NCBI GenBank assembly: GCA_013399855.1
Contig: VXAY01005879.1
Coordinates: 39,097 to 103,096 of the forward strand
DNA length: 64,000 nt
Reading direction: 5' to 3'
Source: Oxyruncus cristatus
Lineage: Eukaryota; Chordata; Aves; Passeriformes; Cotingidae
The notes under the pieces were generated by a model. That model saw only the letters and a program-made list of their open reading frames with translations, was not told the origin of the DNA and did no database searches. The stretch's first letter is position 1. The number at the start of each line of letters is the position of its first letter. Below, one piece after another: positions 52,201 to 62,859 of this stretch. Both the position numbers and the translations under genes were made by a program.

Positions 52201-52873
52201 TGGAAATGCTGACCTCCACTTTCCCCCCTCTCCAGGGGTCACAATGTTATAGGGGATAGCCTTCTGAAAGGAGAGAAAGAGAAAGTAACTGTTTCCCTTT
52301 CCAGGTTGGTCTTCTGTCATGTATATGGCATGCCTTGGACTAACATTCCCAGGGCTTGCTAGGCTGGGAAACAGCCTTCCAGTTTCAGGGTGTCCAAGTC
52401 AATGTGGAGGTAAGGGTGGAACTGAAAGCCCTCTGTCTTGTTTTGTGGATGAAGGTGGTGGTTGCCCCTGGGTAATGGAAAGCTTTTATCCAACTTCCCC
52501 ACACATGCTGCCATCTCCAGCAAAGCAGGAGCGCTGTAAAATTCCTGGTCATTTCAGAGTCATGGCAGGTACTGCCAGATCCCTTTCAAGCAGCAGAAAA
52601 GAAGATGTGATAGCACAGCATAAACAAAACACACTAAAAAATGCCAGAGTGAGGAAGGAAAGAGAGGCAGCAATTACAACAGAAACAAAATGTCAAAGGC
52701 AACAAGTTTTGAAACAAAAGAAAAATAGGTCAGGCTTTATCTTTCTGGCACTCTGCAACAGTGTGATATCTGAGAGAAGTTTTATGTGAATTGCTCCAGG
52801 CACTGTGTTATTTGGCAGTGGGCTGTTTCTCCAGTCACATTTTAATTCTGTCCTGTTTTTCAAACCTTCAAAA

Positions 52874-52890
52874 NNNNNNNNNNNNNNNNN
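52874..52890. other. Assembly gap (17 N)
   Basis: Directly adjoins a strongly palindromic AT-rich sequence. Confidence 0.9.
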
Positions 52891-52940
52891 AAATAGAATA
52901 TAAAAAATATATAAATATATTCTATTTATAAATAGAATAT
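52891..52940. repeat. AT-rich palindrome cluster
   Basis: 52891-52902 (AAATAGAATATA) is the exact reverse complement of 52916-52927. In addition, 52917-52940 is a perfect 24-bp palindrome centred on TTATAA. The sequence can form alternative hairpins. Confidence 0.9.
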
Positions 52941-54823
52941 TTTTAAAAATAGAATTTGCTGGGTTAAAGTCCAGAACAGCGACAATGTGTTTTGTCTCAA
53001 ATGGATGAGGCTGCATCCCATCCATTTGGATGTTTATCCCTGTAATGTGTGATGCTGGAACAAGTGCACTGCTGTTTCACAGAGATGGGTTCCTTAATCC
53101 ATGGGGTGAAATCTTTGCAAGATCAAGTTTTTACTATATGTTCTTAAGGACCATCGTTAACACCAATGATGCTCTGTAGCTGATGGTTTATAGACTATTT
53201 TACAGTGAATATTCTTCAAATGTATGGGCATGCCTGAGAAATCAATGTCTTCAAAACTATAGTTCTGACAATGACTCTTTTATATGTCAAACCTTCATTT
53301 TTATATGGAGAGAAAAAAACAGATCAAAAGATCAAATTACAGCTTGTCACGAACCAATATGTTACTTTCATTTTTAATTAAAGTCTGACTGTCAATATAT
53401 CAAGGTTCTGGAACCATGGAAAATCGAGGTAAGTCTCCATGGTTTAAACAAGGGCAGAATTTCACTCCTTTGTAATCTAATATGTCCATTATCTCCATGT
53501 TATTAAATCTTTGTTTCACTTCCACACATTATTTTTGCATTTTTTTCCAAAGTCTTTGTATGTGCTTTTTAACTGGAATATTTTAAGACCCCAGTCTGGG
53601 TCTACAAGTCTACAAGCTCACCAAAGGAGTTTTGCGTTAAAAATATACAAAGCTCCAAAAATTCACCCAATGGATTATTAGAATAGCCCTCGATTCTTTT
53701 AACACCTTAAGAGAGAGAAAATAGGAAAAAAGCTGCTCAAATTTGCTCAGAGGATACTTTTACTGGTAAATATTATAACATAAGAGATCTTGGCAAGAGT
53801 TTAAAGGGTAACATACAACCAAAATAAAGCATTGATTTAAAATGTTGACTTAGCACATGTTAACCCATACAATTTCGCAAAATCCAGCCCATCTAGCCCT
53901 AAGTTACCCAAAATATTAAGAAGGGAGATTAGAAGAAGTAAAGAAAGAGAGAGCAAAGGAGAAATCCCTAGATCAACCTTCAGGAGTCTAGAAGATGGAG
54001 GGTTTGAACATGTGGAGGCCACATGTCTTTGGTTTTATGTGCTCTGCCCTCTGTGGCCCCCCCCTCCCATGTGGGACTCCCGGCCCATTGGAAACTCTGG
54101 GGCTTGGGGTGGGGTGAGGGGCAGTGGTCCCACTGTGCCAGCCCAATCTGAGTCTGGATTAGGGGTTCCAGGGGTGCAGTGTGGCCGTGCTCCTGGGCTG
54201 CCTTTGACTGACAGCTGCTCTGGGGCTGCCTGAGGAGACTCGCAGGTGCTGAGATGTGGGATACGGCATCACCTCACCTTTGTGAAATTAGACTTGACCC
54301 TTCCCCCATGACACACACACTCTTGAGTTGGTCCAAACCAATAATTAATATAATAATCCAGTGTCTCACAAATACATAACACTCCTTTTAACTAGATTGC
54401 AAGTAGAATTGCTGAAAAAAATGAAGTATGATTTTTTTTCCTTTGTAACTTTCCAACTCTGTAATTTTGTGCTTGATCAGCCAACTGTTAGCAAATGCCT
54501 TCTTCTCAGTCAGTGTGCTCTCCTTAGGAAAGGCTGGGTGGAGAAGAGGGCTACTATTTTATGCCTGCCATCGATAAAAAAAAAAGTTTTTCCCCTTTGG
54601 TCCTTCAACCAGCAGCCTATAAACAATACATTAGCTCTAATAAAGGGATATTTTTTCACCTCTGTAATGCAGTTGAGAAGTTACTTCAATTAAGACAATG
54701 AACGTATAGCATTGACTGAGAGCAAAAATATGGATGTGGAATTGTACCAACTACCATTTGTTTATGTTGTTGATGTCGATGACACTTCACATCTTTTTTT
54801 GCTCTAAATACTTTTTAGTACCT

Positions 54824-55371
54824 TGTCCTGGTTTTGTCTGGGATAGAGTTAATTTCTTCTCAGTAGGTGGTACAGTGCCATAGCTTAGATTCAGTGTGAG
54901 GATAATGTTGATAACACACTGATGTTTTCATTGTTGCTAAGTAGTGTTTATTCTAAATCAAGGACTTATTTTTTGTCACACGCTCTGCCAGTGAAGGAGG
55001 TACTCAAAAAATCTGGAAGGGACCACAGCCTAGACAGGTAACCTGAACTGACCAAAGGGATATTCCACAGCGTAGAACATCATGCCTAGTATACAAACTG
55101 GGGGGAGTTACCTGGAAGGGGGTCTAATCACAATTTGGGGATGAGGTCTGGCATTGATCATCAAGTGCTGAGCAATTGTATTATGCATCACACCTTTTTC
55201 CTTGATATTTTTTTTTTTTTCACTTTTTTCCAGTAATTACACTGTTCTTATCTCAACCTACAAGTTTTACTTCTGATTCTCCTCCGAGGAGAATCCTCCT
55301 TCCACCAGGGTGGCTTTCATGAGCAAGTGGCTATGTGGTGCTTAGTTACTCTTTAGGCTTAAACTATGACA
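54824..55371 (+). repeat. ERVL-like 5' LTR (548 bp)
   Basis: Starts TGTCCTGGTTTTGTCTGGGA and ends AAACTATGACA. It includes the block shared with 23589-23610. The TATA-like motif AGTATACAAA (55087-55096) is weak. A T run lies at 55210-55221. Confidence 0.8.
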
Positions 55372-55379
55372 GTCCTGTT

Positions 55380-55396
55380 TGGCACCCAGTGTGGGG
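55380..55396 (+). other. ERVL primer-binding site
   Basis: TGGCACCCAGTGTGGGG begins eight bases after the LTR end as drawn. The TGG start matches a tRNA CCA terminus. The tRNA was not assigned. Confidence 0.55.
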
Positions 55397-55472
55397 CCCA
55401 AAGGGTGGAGATCATGATAGGTCTGACCAGAATGTGTTAAAACAAAATTGTCAATCCATCTGGGTTGCTGCC

Positions 55473-55606
55473 TTATGGCAAGATATTGTTGCCCAGGTGA
55501 AGAATCTGATAGTGAAGGTATCTTAGATGTTCGTGTTCCTGAGAACTGGGCCACTGAAGAAGACCAGAAAAATCAGCAGGTGATCAATCAGGTTGCTGAT
55601 GGCAAT
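55473..55606 (+). pseudogene. pol: ERVL-like pol fragment (RNase H/integrase junction)
   Basis: In one frame the first part reads WQDIVAQVKNLIVKVS then a stop. After a shift of frame the rest reads VPENWATEEDQKNQQV. Taken separately, both pieces resemble the stretch between RNase H and the integrase zinc-binding domain of avian ERVL-type Pol. RNase H would remove RNA from the hybrid and integrase would insert the DNA copy. Only about 45 codons remain and the frame is broken, so it cannot act. The family call is from memory of the repeat and needs an alignment. Confidence 0.5.
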
Positions 55607-55947
55607 TAATGATAGTTCAGATATTTTAGGCCTTTGTCAGGAGATAAAGCTACCCAGCAGAAAAGCCAAATAATCTTGGCATTTCCTCACAGACAAAGGA
55701 AATCCCAGTAGTACAAAAGGTTCAGCTTGTATGAATAAGTCTTGTCTGGGGTAGAGCTACAGTGCTTTAACCCATTAAAGAAGGTAAATGTTGATGTATG
55801 AGATGAGCTGTAAAATTTCCTTTACATAGATTCCATGTGGTATGTAACAAATGTCTAAAAAAACATCACCATTTACATCAACAGATTCAGCCCTCATGCC
55901 GCTATAAACCTTGTTATGGTCTCAAAAGTAAGTTAAAAACTCTAGAA

Positions 55948-56104
55948 TTTTTTTCGTGGTTTTTTTGGAGGGATTTTTTGTTTGTTTGTTTGGGTTTTTT
56001 TCTTTGGTTTTTTTTTGTTTGGTTTTGGTTTGGGTTTGGGTTTTCTTTTGGTTTTTTGTTGTTTTTTGGAGGGATTGTTTGGTTTTTTGTTTTGTTTCGT
56101 TTTA
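55948..56104. repeat. T/G-rich low-complexity tract
   Basis: About 157 bp of nearly pure T and G on the plus strand (TTTGGTTTTG, GGGTTTGGGT and similar). Confidence 0.9.
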
Positions 56105-56271
56105 AAAGGAGATAACAACTTAAAACATTTGGAAGTTAAAAAAATATATATTGAGAGGAGTAATTTTCTGTGCTTCTACACCTACTATATAATATATGTG
56201 TGTATGCAAATATTATGTATGTATTTACCGAATCTTTCTTCCTTAGTCACATGCACACAATTGCCATTCTC

Positions 56272-56396
56272 CCACCAAAAAGACAAAACAAACAAAACCC
56301 CCAAACCAAAACAAAGCAACCAGAACAAACAACCCCCGACAACAAAAAACAAAACCCACAATTAAATAAAAACAAAAACAATCCAGAAAAAAAAAA
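56272..56396. repeat. A/C-rich low-complexity tract
   Basis: About 125 bp of nearly pure A and C, broadly complementary to the T/G-rich tract 170 bp upstream. Confidence 0.9.
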
Positions 56397-57275
56397 GTTG
56401 TGTATTATTATAAGACTTGAAATAAGAAATCAATCACACAATCATAGCTTCTGATCATAATCCTCCAAAAATGAGGTTAATTAGTCTTCTGTCATTCTGT
56501 GGGGTATGACATTCCTTCTACTGCTCAGAATGTTGCCAAGCTCTTAACAATTTCTTTAGACTTCTATAGAAAAATAAAGATTGCATTAAAAAATTAATGA
56601 TCTAACTTAGTATCTTGGATACCAGAACCATTACTTTCTTTTCTTTCTCTCTCTCTTGGACTGGTTTTTCTTCCAGTTTGTCTTGATTAAGAACATTATT
56701 CAGCACCAGTACATTCCTACCTGCAAGACTCTGCCTGTGTCGGGTGAAATGCAATATTCTTGTATGGTGGTTATGCACCTATTCCTGGCCTGAAAAATAT
56801 TAGAATCCTAAATCCAAGTCTCACTTCAAACCATACGGGTCTTTATGTTCCTAGAAACTAGGTATGACAGTTTCTTTTGATAGGACTTTTCAGCCCCCAA
56901 ACATATGAAATTTAATTATTTAATTGGTCACTGGAAAATGTATTGGTGTGAGCCCACAAAGAGGAACTTGAGCTGACTGTTCCACAGGCTTTGCTAGATA
57001 CTTGTTTTCAGATAAATGTTGCCTTCCAGTTAAATGTTAGAGAAAACTGTACAGACAGGTACACATAAATTTTGTCCTGTGGATAACTAAGTTTCCTTGC
57101 ATACAGCTTTCATAGAACAGCCATTCATGAGACATGGCTAATTTTCAAAATGAGGACTTGTCTTAGGAGCTCTTTTCACTATTTGTCTTCCTAAGCAACG
57201 ATTTGAATATTTCTTCTTTCTAATCAATTCAAACCTTTTAGCTTTTGTTTTCTTCCACCCTTCCTATTCCCACAG

Positions 57276-57345
57276 AAATCCCAGAAGAAAGGCACTCCTG
57301 CCAAGAAAGCAGACCTGGTACAAAATATTACAGCTTGTTGTTGTG
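57276..57345 (+). other. Candidate internal exon (70 bp), product unknown
   Basis: Preceded by a strong pyrimidine tract and acceptor (TTCCACCCTTCCTATTCCCACAG is at 57253-57275) and followed by a good donor (GTG/GTAAGT at 57346). All three frames are open over 70 bp. One is lysine-rich and begins KSQKKGTPAKKADLVQ. I do not recognise a protein from any frame. The segment could be a coding exon of an unseen gene, a non-coding RNA exon or chance. Confidence 0.3.
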
Positions 57346-59577
57346 GTAAGTTTATGTATGTGCTTGACACGTGCTTTGCCCTGATAACTGCCATCATATC
57401 TGCTCAGCTTAATAGTCAAAATAATGTTTTTATTGTTTTGTTCTTTGCAGATTAATCTGATTTTAGGAGAATCAAAGTAATTTATTTGTTTTCAAGACAC
57501 TACAGAACATGCTCAATTTCAGGAGTTATTATTGAGGACGTGAACACTGACAGAAGGCAGCATGACTTTGAGCTAAATTGCTCCTGTAGGGCTTATATTG
57601 GCTGCAAAAAAAGGTAACGGTGAATTCAGGGAGGTTCTTTGCACAGTACATAAAAAATATGCCTGTTCTTATCAACAGATTACAGTGAAATATAAAATAT
57701 TTCCTGTAAAATTGTTTGAGACCACAGATTTTTCATATGCTGTGCAAAATTCAGAGTTTATTCGTTTATGTAGCAAGTATCACTAAGGTCTATATGAACT
57801 TCCTTTAAAAAAGGAATTTGTTTGTAGGGGAAATCTAACTCCTTTTCAAAAGCAGACTTTCCTACTGTTAAAGTACACATGCAGAATTAACACTTTGGGC
57901 CTCTTTTCCTGAACATTTGTAGAAAGGAAAGGTAGGAATTAGGTGGGAGGGAAAGTGAAACAAGGAAATGTGCTTATGCACATATTCCTATGTAGAAAAT
58001 TCTTGTGACAACAATATCTTTAGTTCTGGCACAATCCCAATTCCTTTTGGGGTTTGGTGTTTGATTTTTGGTTTTGGTTTGGTTTGGTTTTTGATTTGGG
58101 GAGGTGAATTTTTTTGTTTGCTTTTGTTGTTGTTGTTGTTGTTCTTATTTCATTTTGTTGGCAGGTTGTTTTGTTTGGTTGGCTTGTTTAGTTTTTTAAC
58201 ATAAACTGCTCACTTTCTGTAATAAATTACACTTTGAAACATTTCATAGTCCTAGTCTGTGATCTAAACACAATATTTCTGTGTTACTGAGCTACCTGAA
58301 GCAAGAGAGTGAATCACCTGTGGGATAGTAGGGATTTCAAGAGTTTGAATATTTCTCTTTCATCTTGCTCCTGTATAACATGATATAGGTACCTATCTTG
58401 CTATCTCCAAATTGCATTGACAAATTCATCCCACTTAGAGAAGGCTCTTTCAATATCATTTTAGTACATTATATTAAACCCCTTTGATAGTAAATGAAGT
58501 GTGTACCAACTATCAGTGTCTTGAGATTGCTTTTATAAGGAACAAAAGAAACATCTGTGAGTGACCCTATATGAGATATCAAAGGGAACTGCTCCCAACC
58601 AGTAGGGGATCATAGGAAAAAAGATGAAATAGGGAAAAGGCAGCTTCTATTTCCTAATCTACAGCTGAGAGCTACTTTCAAGTGACACCTAGGTCTGCTT
58701 AAAATATCCCAGTATTTCACTGAAATACATGAGAGTGAAATGTGCCATAATATGCATGGGTACTTTTTTGTTTGTTTGCCTTCTAACTTCCCTTTACCTT
58801 CTTGGAGGAAGTGAGAGCTGGAATTTTGGAAAGCAGATACCCTGAAGTATCATTAAATCAGTAGCTCCCTGAGCATTAACTCAGTGTCTCAGTTTATCTG
58901 ACTATTATGAAAGGCGTGACCATGGAATTGTTTTGTAAAAACTCAGTATCAAATATAATTTTCCTTCTCTTTAGATTAGAAAGATGAACACATTTGTTTC
59001 TTTTCTACACTGTTTTCCAGTTAAAAAACCCTTTATTCCTAGCTGTCAACAGTGTCACTTTTCCTATTCCCTGTGATGGGTTTCTACTCCTTCTTATTTT
59101 GAAACAGAGGTGCTAATTAATCTTCCCACACTCAAGCACTGCAAACATATTTCAATTTCAAATGAGGTAAGACCCACGCTTGAAACGCCCACACTTACAA
59201 TTTTAGATAGCTTTGTACCACATATTGGAACTGGCCTGAATTTTCTTCATGACATTGACATTATCAACAATGAGCCTCTAAAGCTTTATATCTAATAGGC
59301 AGCCCCTACATAATAGCTCACCAATTCATATGGGAGTTAGAGAGTTGGAAATGTACAAGAAAGAGTAAATTAAGAAAACCAATTAGTGTTAGCCTGCATA
59401 CAGGTCTCCTGCTTTTCAATATCCACATATATTAGTCTATTCACATGCATGCCACTCTTTTAATTTTCCAAAATCTGCAGGACTCTGATGCCTCATTCAA
59501 TTATTTATTTAGTTATATAATTAACTCATATTTAAAGCCAAGAAGCACAAACTGAATTGCAGGAAATTCCATTTAAA
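57346..59577. other. No gene recognised
   Basis: AT-rich, containing a T/G-rich tract at 58050-58195 (separate entry). No recognisable gene. Confidence 0.5.
58050..58195. repeat. T/G-rich tract with (TTG)n
   Basis: Mostly T and G. A (TTG)n run of about six units lies at 58124-58141. Confidence 0.9.
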
Positions 59578-59742
59578 TGGAAGAACATTTCTACAGTGAA
59601 GTTGAGCACTGGAGCATTTTGCCTGGAGAGGTTGTGTATTCTTCATTCTTGGACAAATTCAAAACCCTACTGAACATCAGTTTGGGCAACCTTGATCATT
59701 CTCTGAACAGGGACTAGGATATCATGATCTCTAGAGATGTCC
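59578..59742 (+). mobile_element. Old CR1 LINE 3' fragment
   Basis: Diverged but ordered CR1 signals: GAGCACTGGAGCATTTTGCC, GGAGAGGTTGTG, AAATTCAAAACCCTACTGAA and GGACTAGGATATCATGATCT, then AGAGATGTCC. It lacks the terminal repeat. The AATTCAAAACCC segment suggests a different, older subfamily from the other CR1 copies in this window. Confidence 0.7.
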
Positions 59743-61949
59743 ATAACTTGTGAATTATTTTATTTACTGAGTGAGTTGCAGGTTGATTTCAGAGTCTTGC
59801 TGTTGGGGCTTTTTTTTCTTGGTTCCTTCAAGGAAGAATTAAATGTACTCCTTAGCGTTCCTTACATCATATATGAGTCTTTGTAACCTGGTTGGCATGA
59901 ATATTCCTAGCAAGTTAACAGCGCAATGCAGAGTCCTAACCCGAAGACTCCAGTTCTGCTGCACTTGTATTTTAGTGTCTGATTTGCTTATTTTCACCTC
60001 TGCTTAGAAACCTTCTGTTTTTGCCTTATCCTTTAACATTCTCCTTTGACAACTTAATATTCATGATCACGTGACACTGAGTATCTCAAGTACATTCAAG
60101 TCTTTGTTAGGCTGGATACTATAGTACTTCTTAAGTCTTCCACCCAGCAAACTACTTACATCTGTTTTTCTTGCGCCGCAAGAACCTTTGTCTCCTGAAT
60201 CATTGTTGATCAAGACCTGGTCTCAAAGCCTAGCCCTACAGATATAAACAGAATAAAAGAAAAAAATGCTAGGATTATAACACATATGGAGAAATGAGAT
60301 AGAGACAGCAAATATATTTCTGAAGAAATCACGAGACAAAATCTATCTGCAAAATACAACTCCAGGGCTATCAGTGCTACCATGCTTTCCTCTTACTTCT
60401 TTCCCTCACCAGACCTCATCTCACTGTGCTGTTTCTGCAGGGTAGGATATTCCCCCTGAACAGCTGTACTAGCGTACTCTGTACTATTAAGTCCTTTGCT
60501 GTGTTGTGGACTAAGCTATATTCACAATTATGTTGGTGTAAATACAGATAAACTCGTTAAATCATTGCTATTGAAGTTAACAAGATCACAGCAAATTTAC
60601 ATCATGGTCCTTTCAAAGGAAAATGTAACACAGTGAGTTTGTTAATTATTAGAATTCAGTATGCTTTTGCTGTTGTGAAGGAAAAAAACACCAAAATTCC
60701 TTTGTTAAATGAATAGAAACATTCATTACACAAAGCATTTTCAAATATACCTTCTTTTTGGGTTTTGTTATTTTTTCATTCCGATAAGCAATCCTCTTCT
60801 TTTTCCTGCTCTCATTGCTGTACTGACAGTGACAGCAATGGCTGGCAATATGCAATTATGAAGTTGTCATGCCATGATCTTCAGATTCAATAAGATGATT
60901 CCCTTCACTAGACATAAAGCAGTCCAGTCGGTGATAAACTAAACTGCAGTGATAGCTCTTCAGGATGGTACTATGGTCATTGAAGTTAATTGGTGTTCGT
61001 TACTACAAACTCTACAAGCTCTGATTCACACAATTTAAGATGTGTTTTTGAAGAGTACGTTTTATAGTCAGGTACACTGAGACGTGACAGTGACAGCTTA
61101 GGCGGCCACACAAAACTGCAAATAATGCAGACATCGTAAGCAGCTAGAAAGGCTCAGGGCTAGTCAGCAGCAAGAGCACTATTCATTGCCCTCATCTGCC
61201 TTTACAAGTTGCAAGTACAGGTTTACCACCCCTGTTAATTGTCATAGCTCTGTTTGCTTAAATGTCGTCCTGAGTGATAATTCGCCTGAGCACCTGACTT
61301 CCTTGAAGTCAGTTGCCAGCAGGATGGCCTTAGAAAAGGAAAAGCCTGAAGGAAAATACTGGAGATCTAAAGGTAACCTGGATTTTGAGGGTCTTTCTTT
61401 GGGTGTATAATTCAGGATGAAATTTCCTAAAGGTTGGTTATGAATCTTATTTTAAAGCGTTTGTTTATCTCTACATAAGAAAACAATGAATGCTTCACAC
61501 ACATATCATTTTCCCCAAAGGATTTTGCATATTTTTAGGAAGAAATTACTCTAAATATCCTACAGTTTTCTTTGAAATCTTTCATTATTTTGCAGCAATC
61601 CTGTTAATGAAGTACATGAGTCCTTGTAATACAATAAAATAATTTTAAATTACTGACATAATCCTATGTTGTGAAAAGCTAGCAAAAGCTTCTGGGAAGG
61701 AGAGATCCTTTCTGTCTTTAGTCAAGAGAACAAGAACTGCAGGAGTTTTTCCTACTGTACTGCTATAGAAATTACAACCAAGTGTGATGGGAGACAGGTA
61801 CAGTTAGAGGGACAATGTACTTGTGAGAGCCCTCTGAAACACACCAGGCACACTGGAGCACACCTGCAGTCTTACATAGATGAGCCAAGGACTTCTGAGA
61901 CAATAGAAGAAAACAGGGAAACACTGGAGAAACGCCCCAGTAGCAAAAT
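59743..61949. other. No gene recognised
   Basis: AT-rich sequence without identifiable features. The segment from about 61770 may already be poorly conserved 5' CR1 sequence. Confidence 0.45.
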
Positions 61950-62064
61950 AAGGCTAAGAGGGAATACCTTGCCCAAGCACAAGCAACCCGAACCACAACC
62001 ACTAGACAGGATATCCCTTTGCACCCCCACTGGGATATTGTTGCCATCAAATACTTCTATTAAA

Positions 62065-62700
62065 TGCCTGTGTACCAACACATGCATTGACTCACAAAAA
62101 GGAGGAACCAGTGATCTGTGTGCAACAAAAAGGCTGCAATTTCATTGTGATTACAGAGACATGGTGGGATAGCTCACATGACTGGAAGGTTATGAAGGTC
62201 TACACATTGTTTAGGAGAGACAGACAAGGAAGGCACAGTGGTGGACTTGCCTCTTATGTGATGCCTCTTATGTGATGTATCAACCTCAGTCTTGGTGAGG
62301 ATGATGAGCGTGTTAGGAGCTTATAGGCAGAGAAAAAAAGACAGACTATTAAGGGTGACATTGTTGTGGGTTTGCCTTACAGGGTGGCTAGTCAAGTTGA
62401 GGAAGTGAATGGGGCCTTCTAGAGGCAGCTAGAAGCAGTTTTGAAGTCCCAGGACCTGGTTCTTGTGGGGGACTTTAACAAACCTGACATCTGCTGAAGA
62501 AACTGCACAGCAAAACACAAACAGCCAAGGAGATTCCTGGAAAGCTTTGACAGTAACCTCTTATCACAGGTAGTAGAGAATCCCACAAGGATCTTTGTGT
62601 TGCTTGACCTCGTACTAACCAACAAAGAAGGTCTTGTTGATGATGTGAAGGTTGGGGGCAGCCTTGACTCTAGTGCCAATGAGCCTGTAGAGTGCAGTTT
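62065..62700 (+). pseudogene. CR1 ORF2 endonuclease domain (broken)
   Basis: Resembles the apurinic/apyrimidinic-type endonuclease that nicks target DNA to prime reverse transcription. Visible motifs: VITETWWDSSHDW at about 62147-62185 (metal-binding Glu in ETW), then LFRRDRQGRHSGGLASYV, and VGDFN at 62465-62479 with conserved Asp and Asn. Defects: a 14-bp tandem duplication at 62249-62276 shifts the frame, and an in-frame TGA stands at 62495-62497. Further on, LDLVLTNKEGLVDDVK marks the end of the domain. Confidence 0.8.
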
Positions 62701-62859
62701 TGAATGAAGTGGTAGCAGGACAACAAGTAAGATTCCCACAAGCTAACTTTAACCTCTCTCAGGATGTTCTTGGAAGAATCCCTGAGAGGAGACCCTCAGG
62801 GAAGTGGGGTCCAGGAGAGCCGGTTGATGTTCGAGGCTCACTTCCTCCAGGCTCAAGAA

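Larger units (their letters stand above)
46246..54823. other. No gene recognised
   Basis: 8.6 kb of AT-rich DNA. GC-richer patches at 47490-47620 and 54040-54240 have open frames without known similarity. An AT palindrome and gap near 52.9 kb are listed separately. No convincing exon or RNA gene. Confidence 0.45.
54824..55606 (+). mobile_element. ERVL-like provirus remnant: 5' LTR, primer site and pol scrap
   Basis: A 5' LTR (54824-55371) is followed by a primer-binding site and then, only about 95 bp later, by a sequence resembling the RNase H/integrase junction of avian ERVL-type pol. Gag, protease and reverse transcriptase are missing between them, as is everything downstream. Alternatives are an internally deleted non-autonomous copy or successive deletions after insertion. 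Similarity ends near 55606. Confidence 0.6.
55607..57275. other. No gene recognised; complementary low-complexity tracts
   Basis: Holds the T/G-rich tract at 55948-56104 and the A/C-rich tract at 56272-56396 (separate entries). The rest is AT-rich and unassigned. Confidence 0.5.

Noticed and set aside
56272..56396. A-rich tract as the poly(A) tail of a processed pseudogene
   Set aside because: It is mixed A and C without a clean tail, and no gene-like sequence or target-site duplication is seen upstream.
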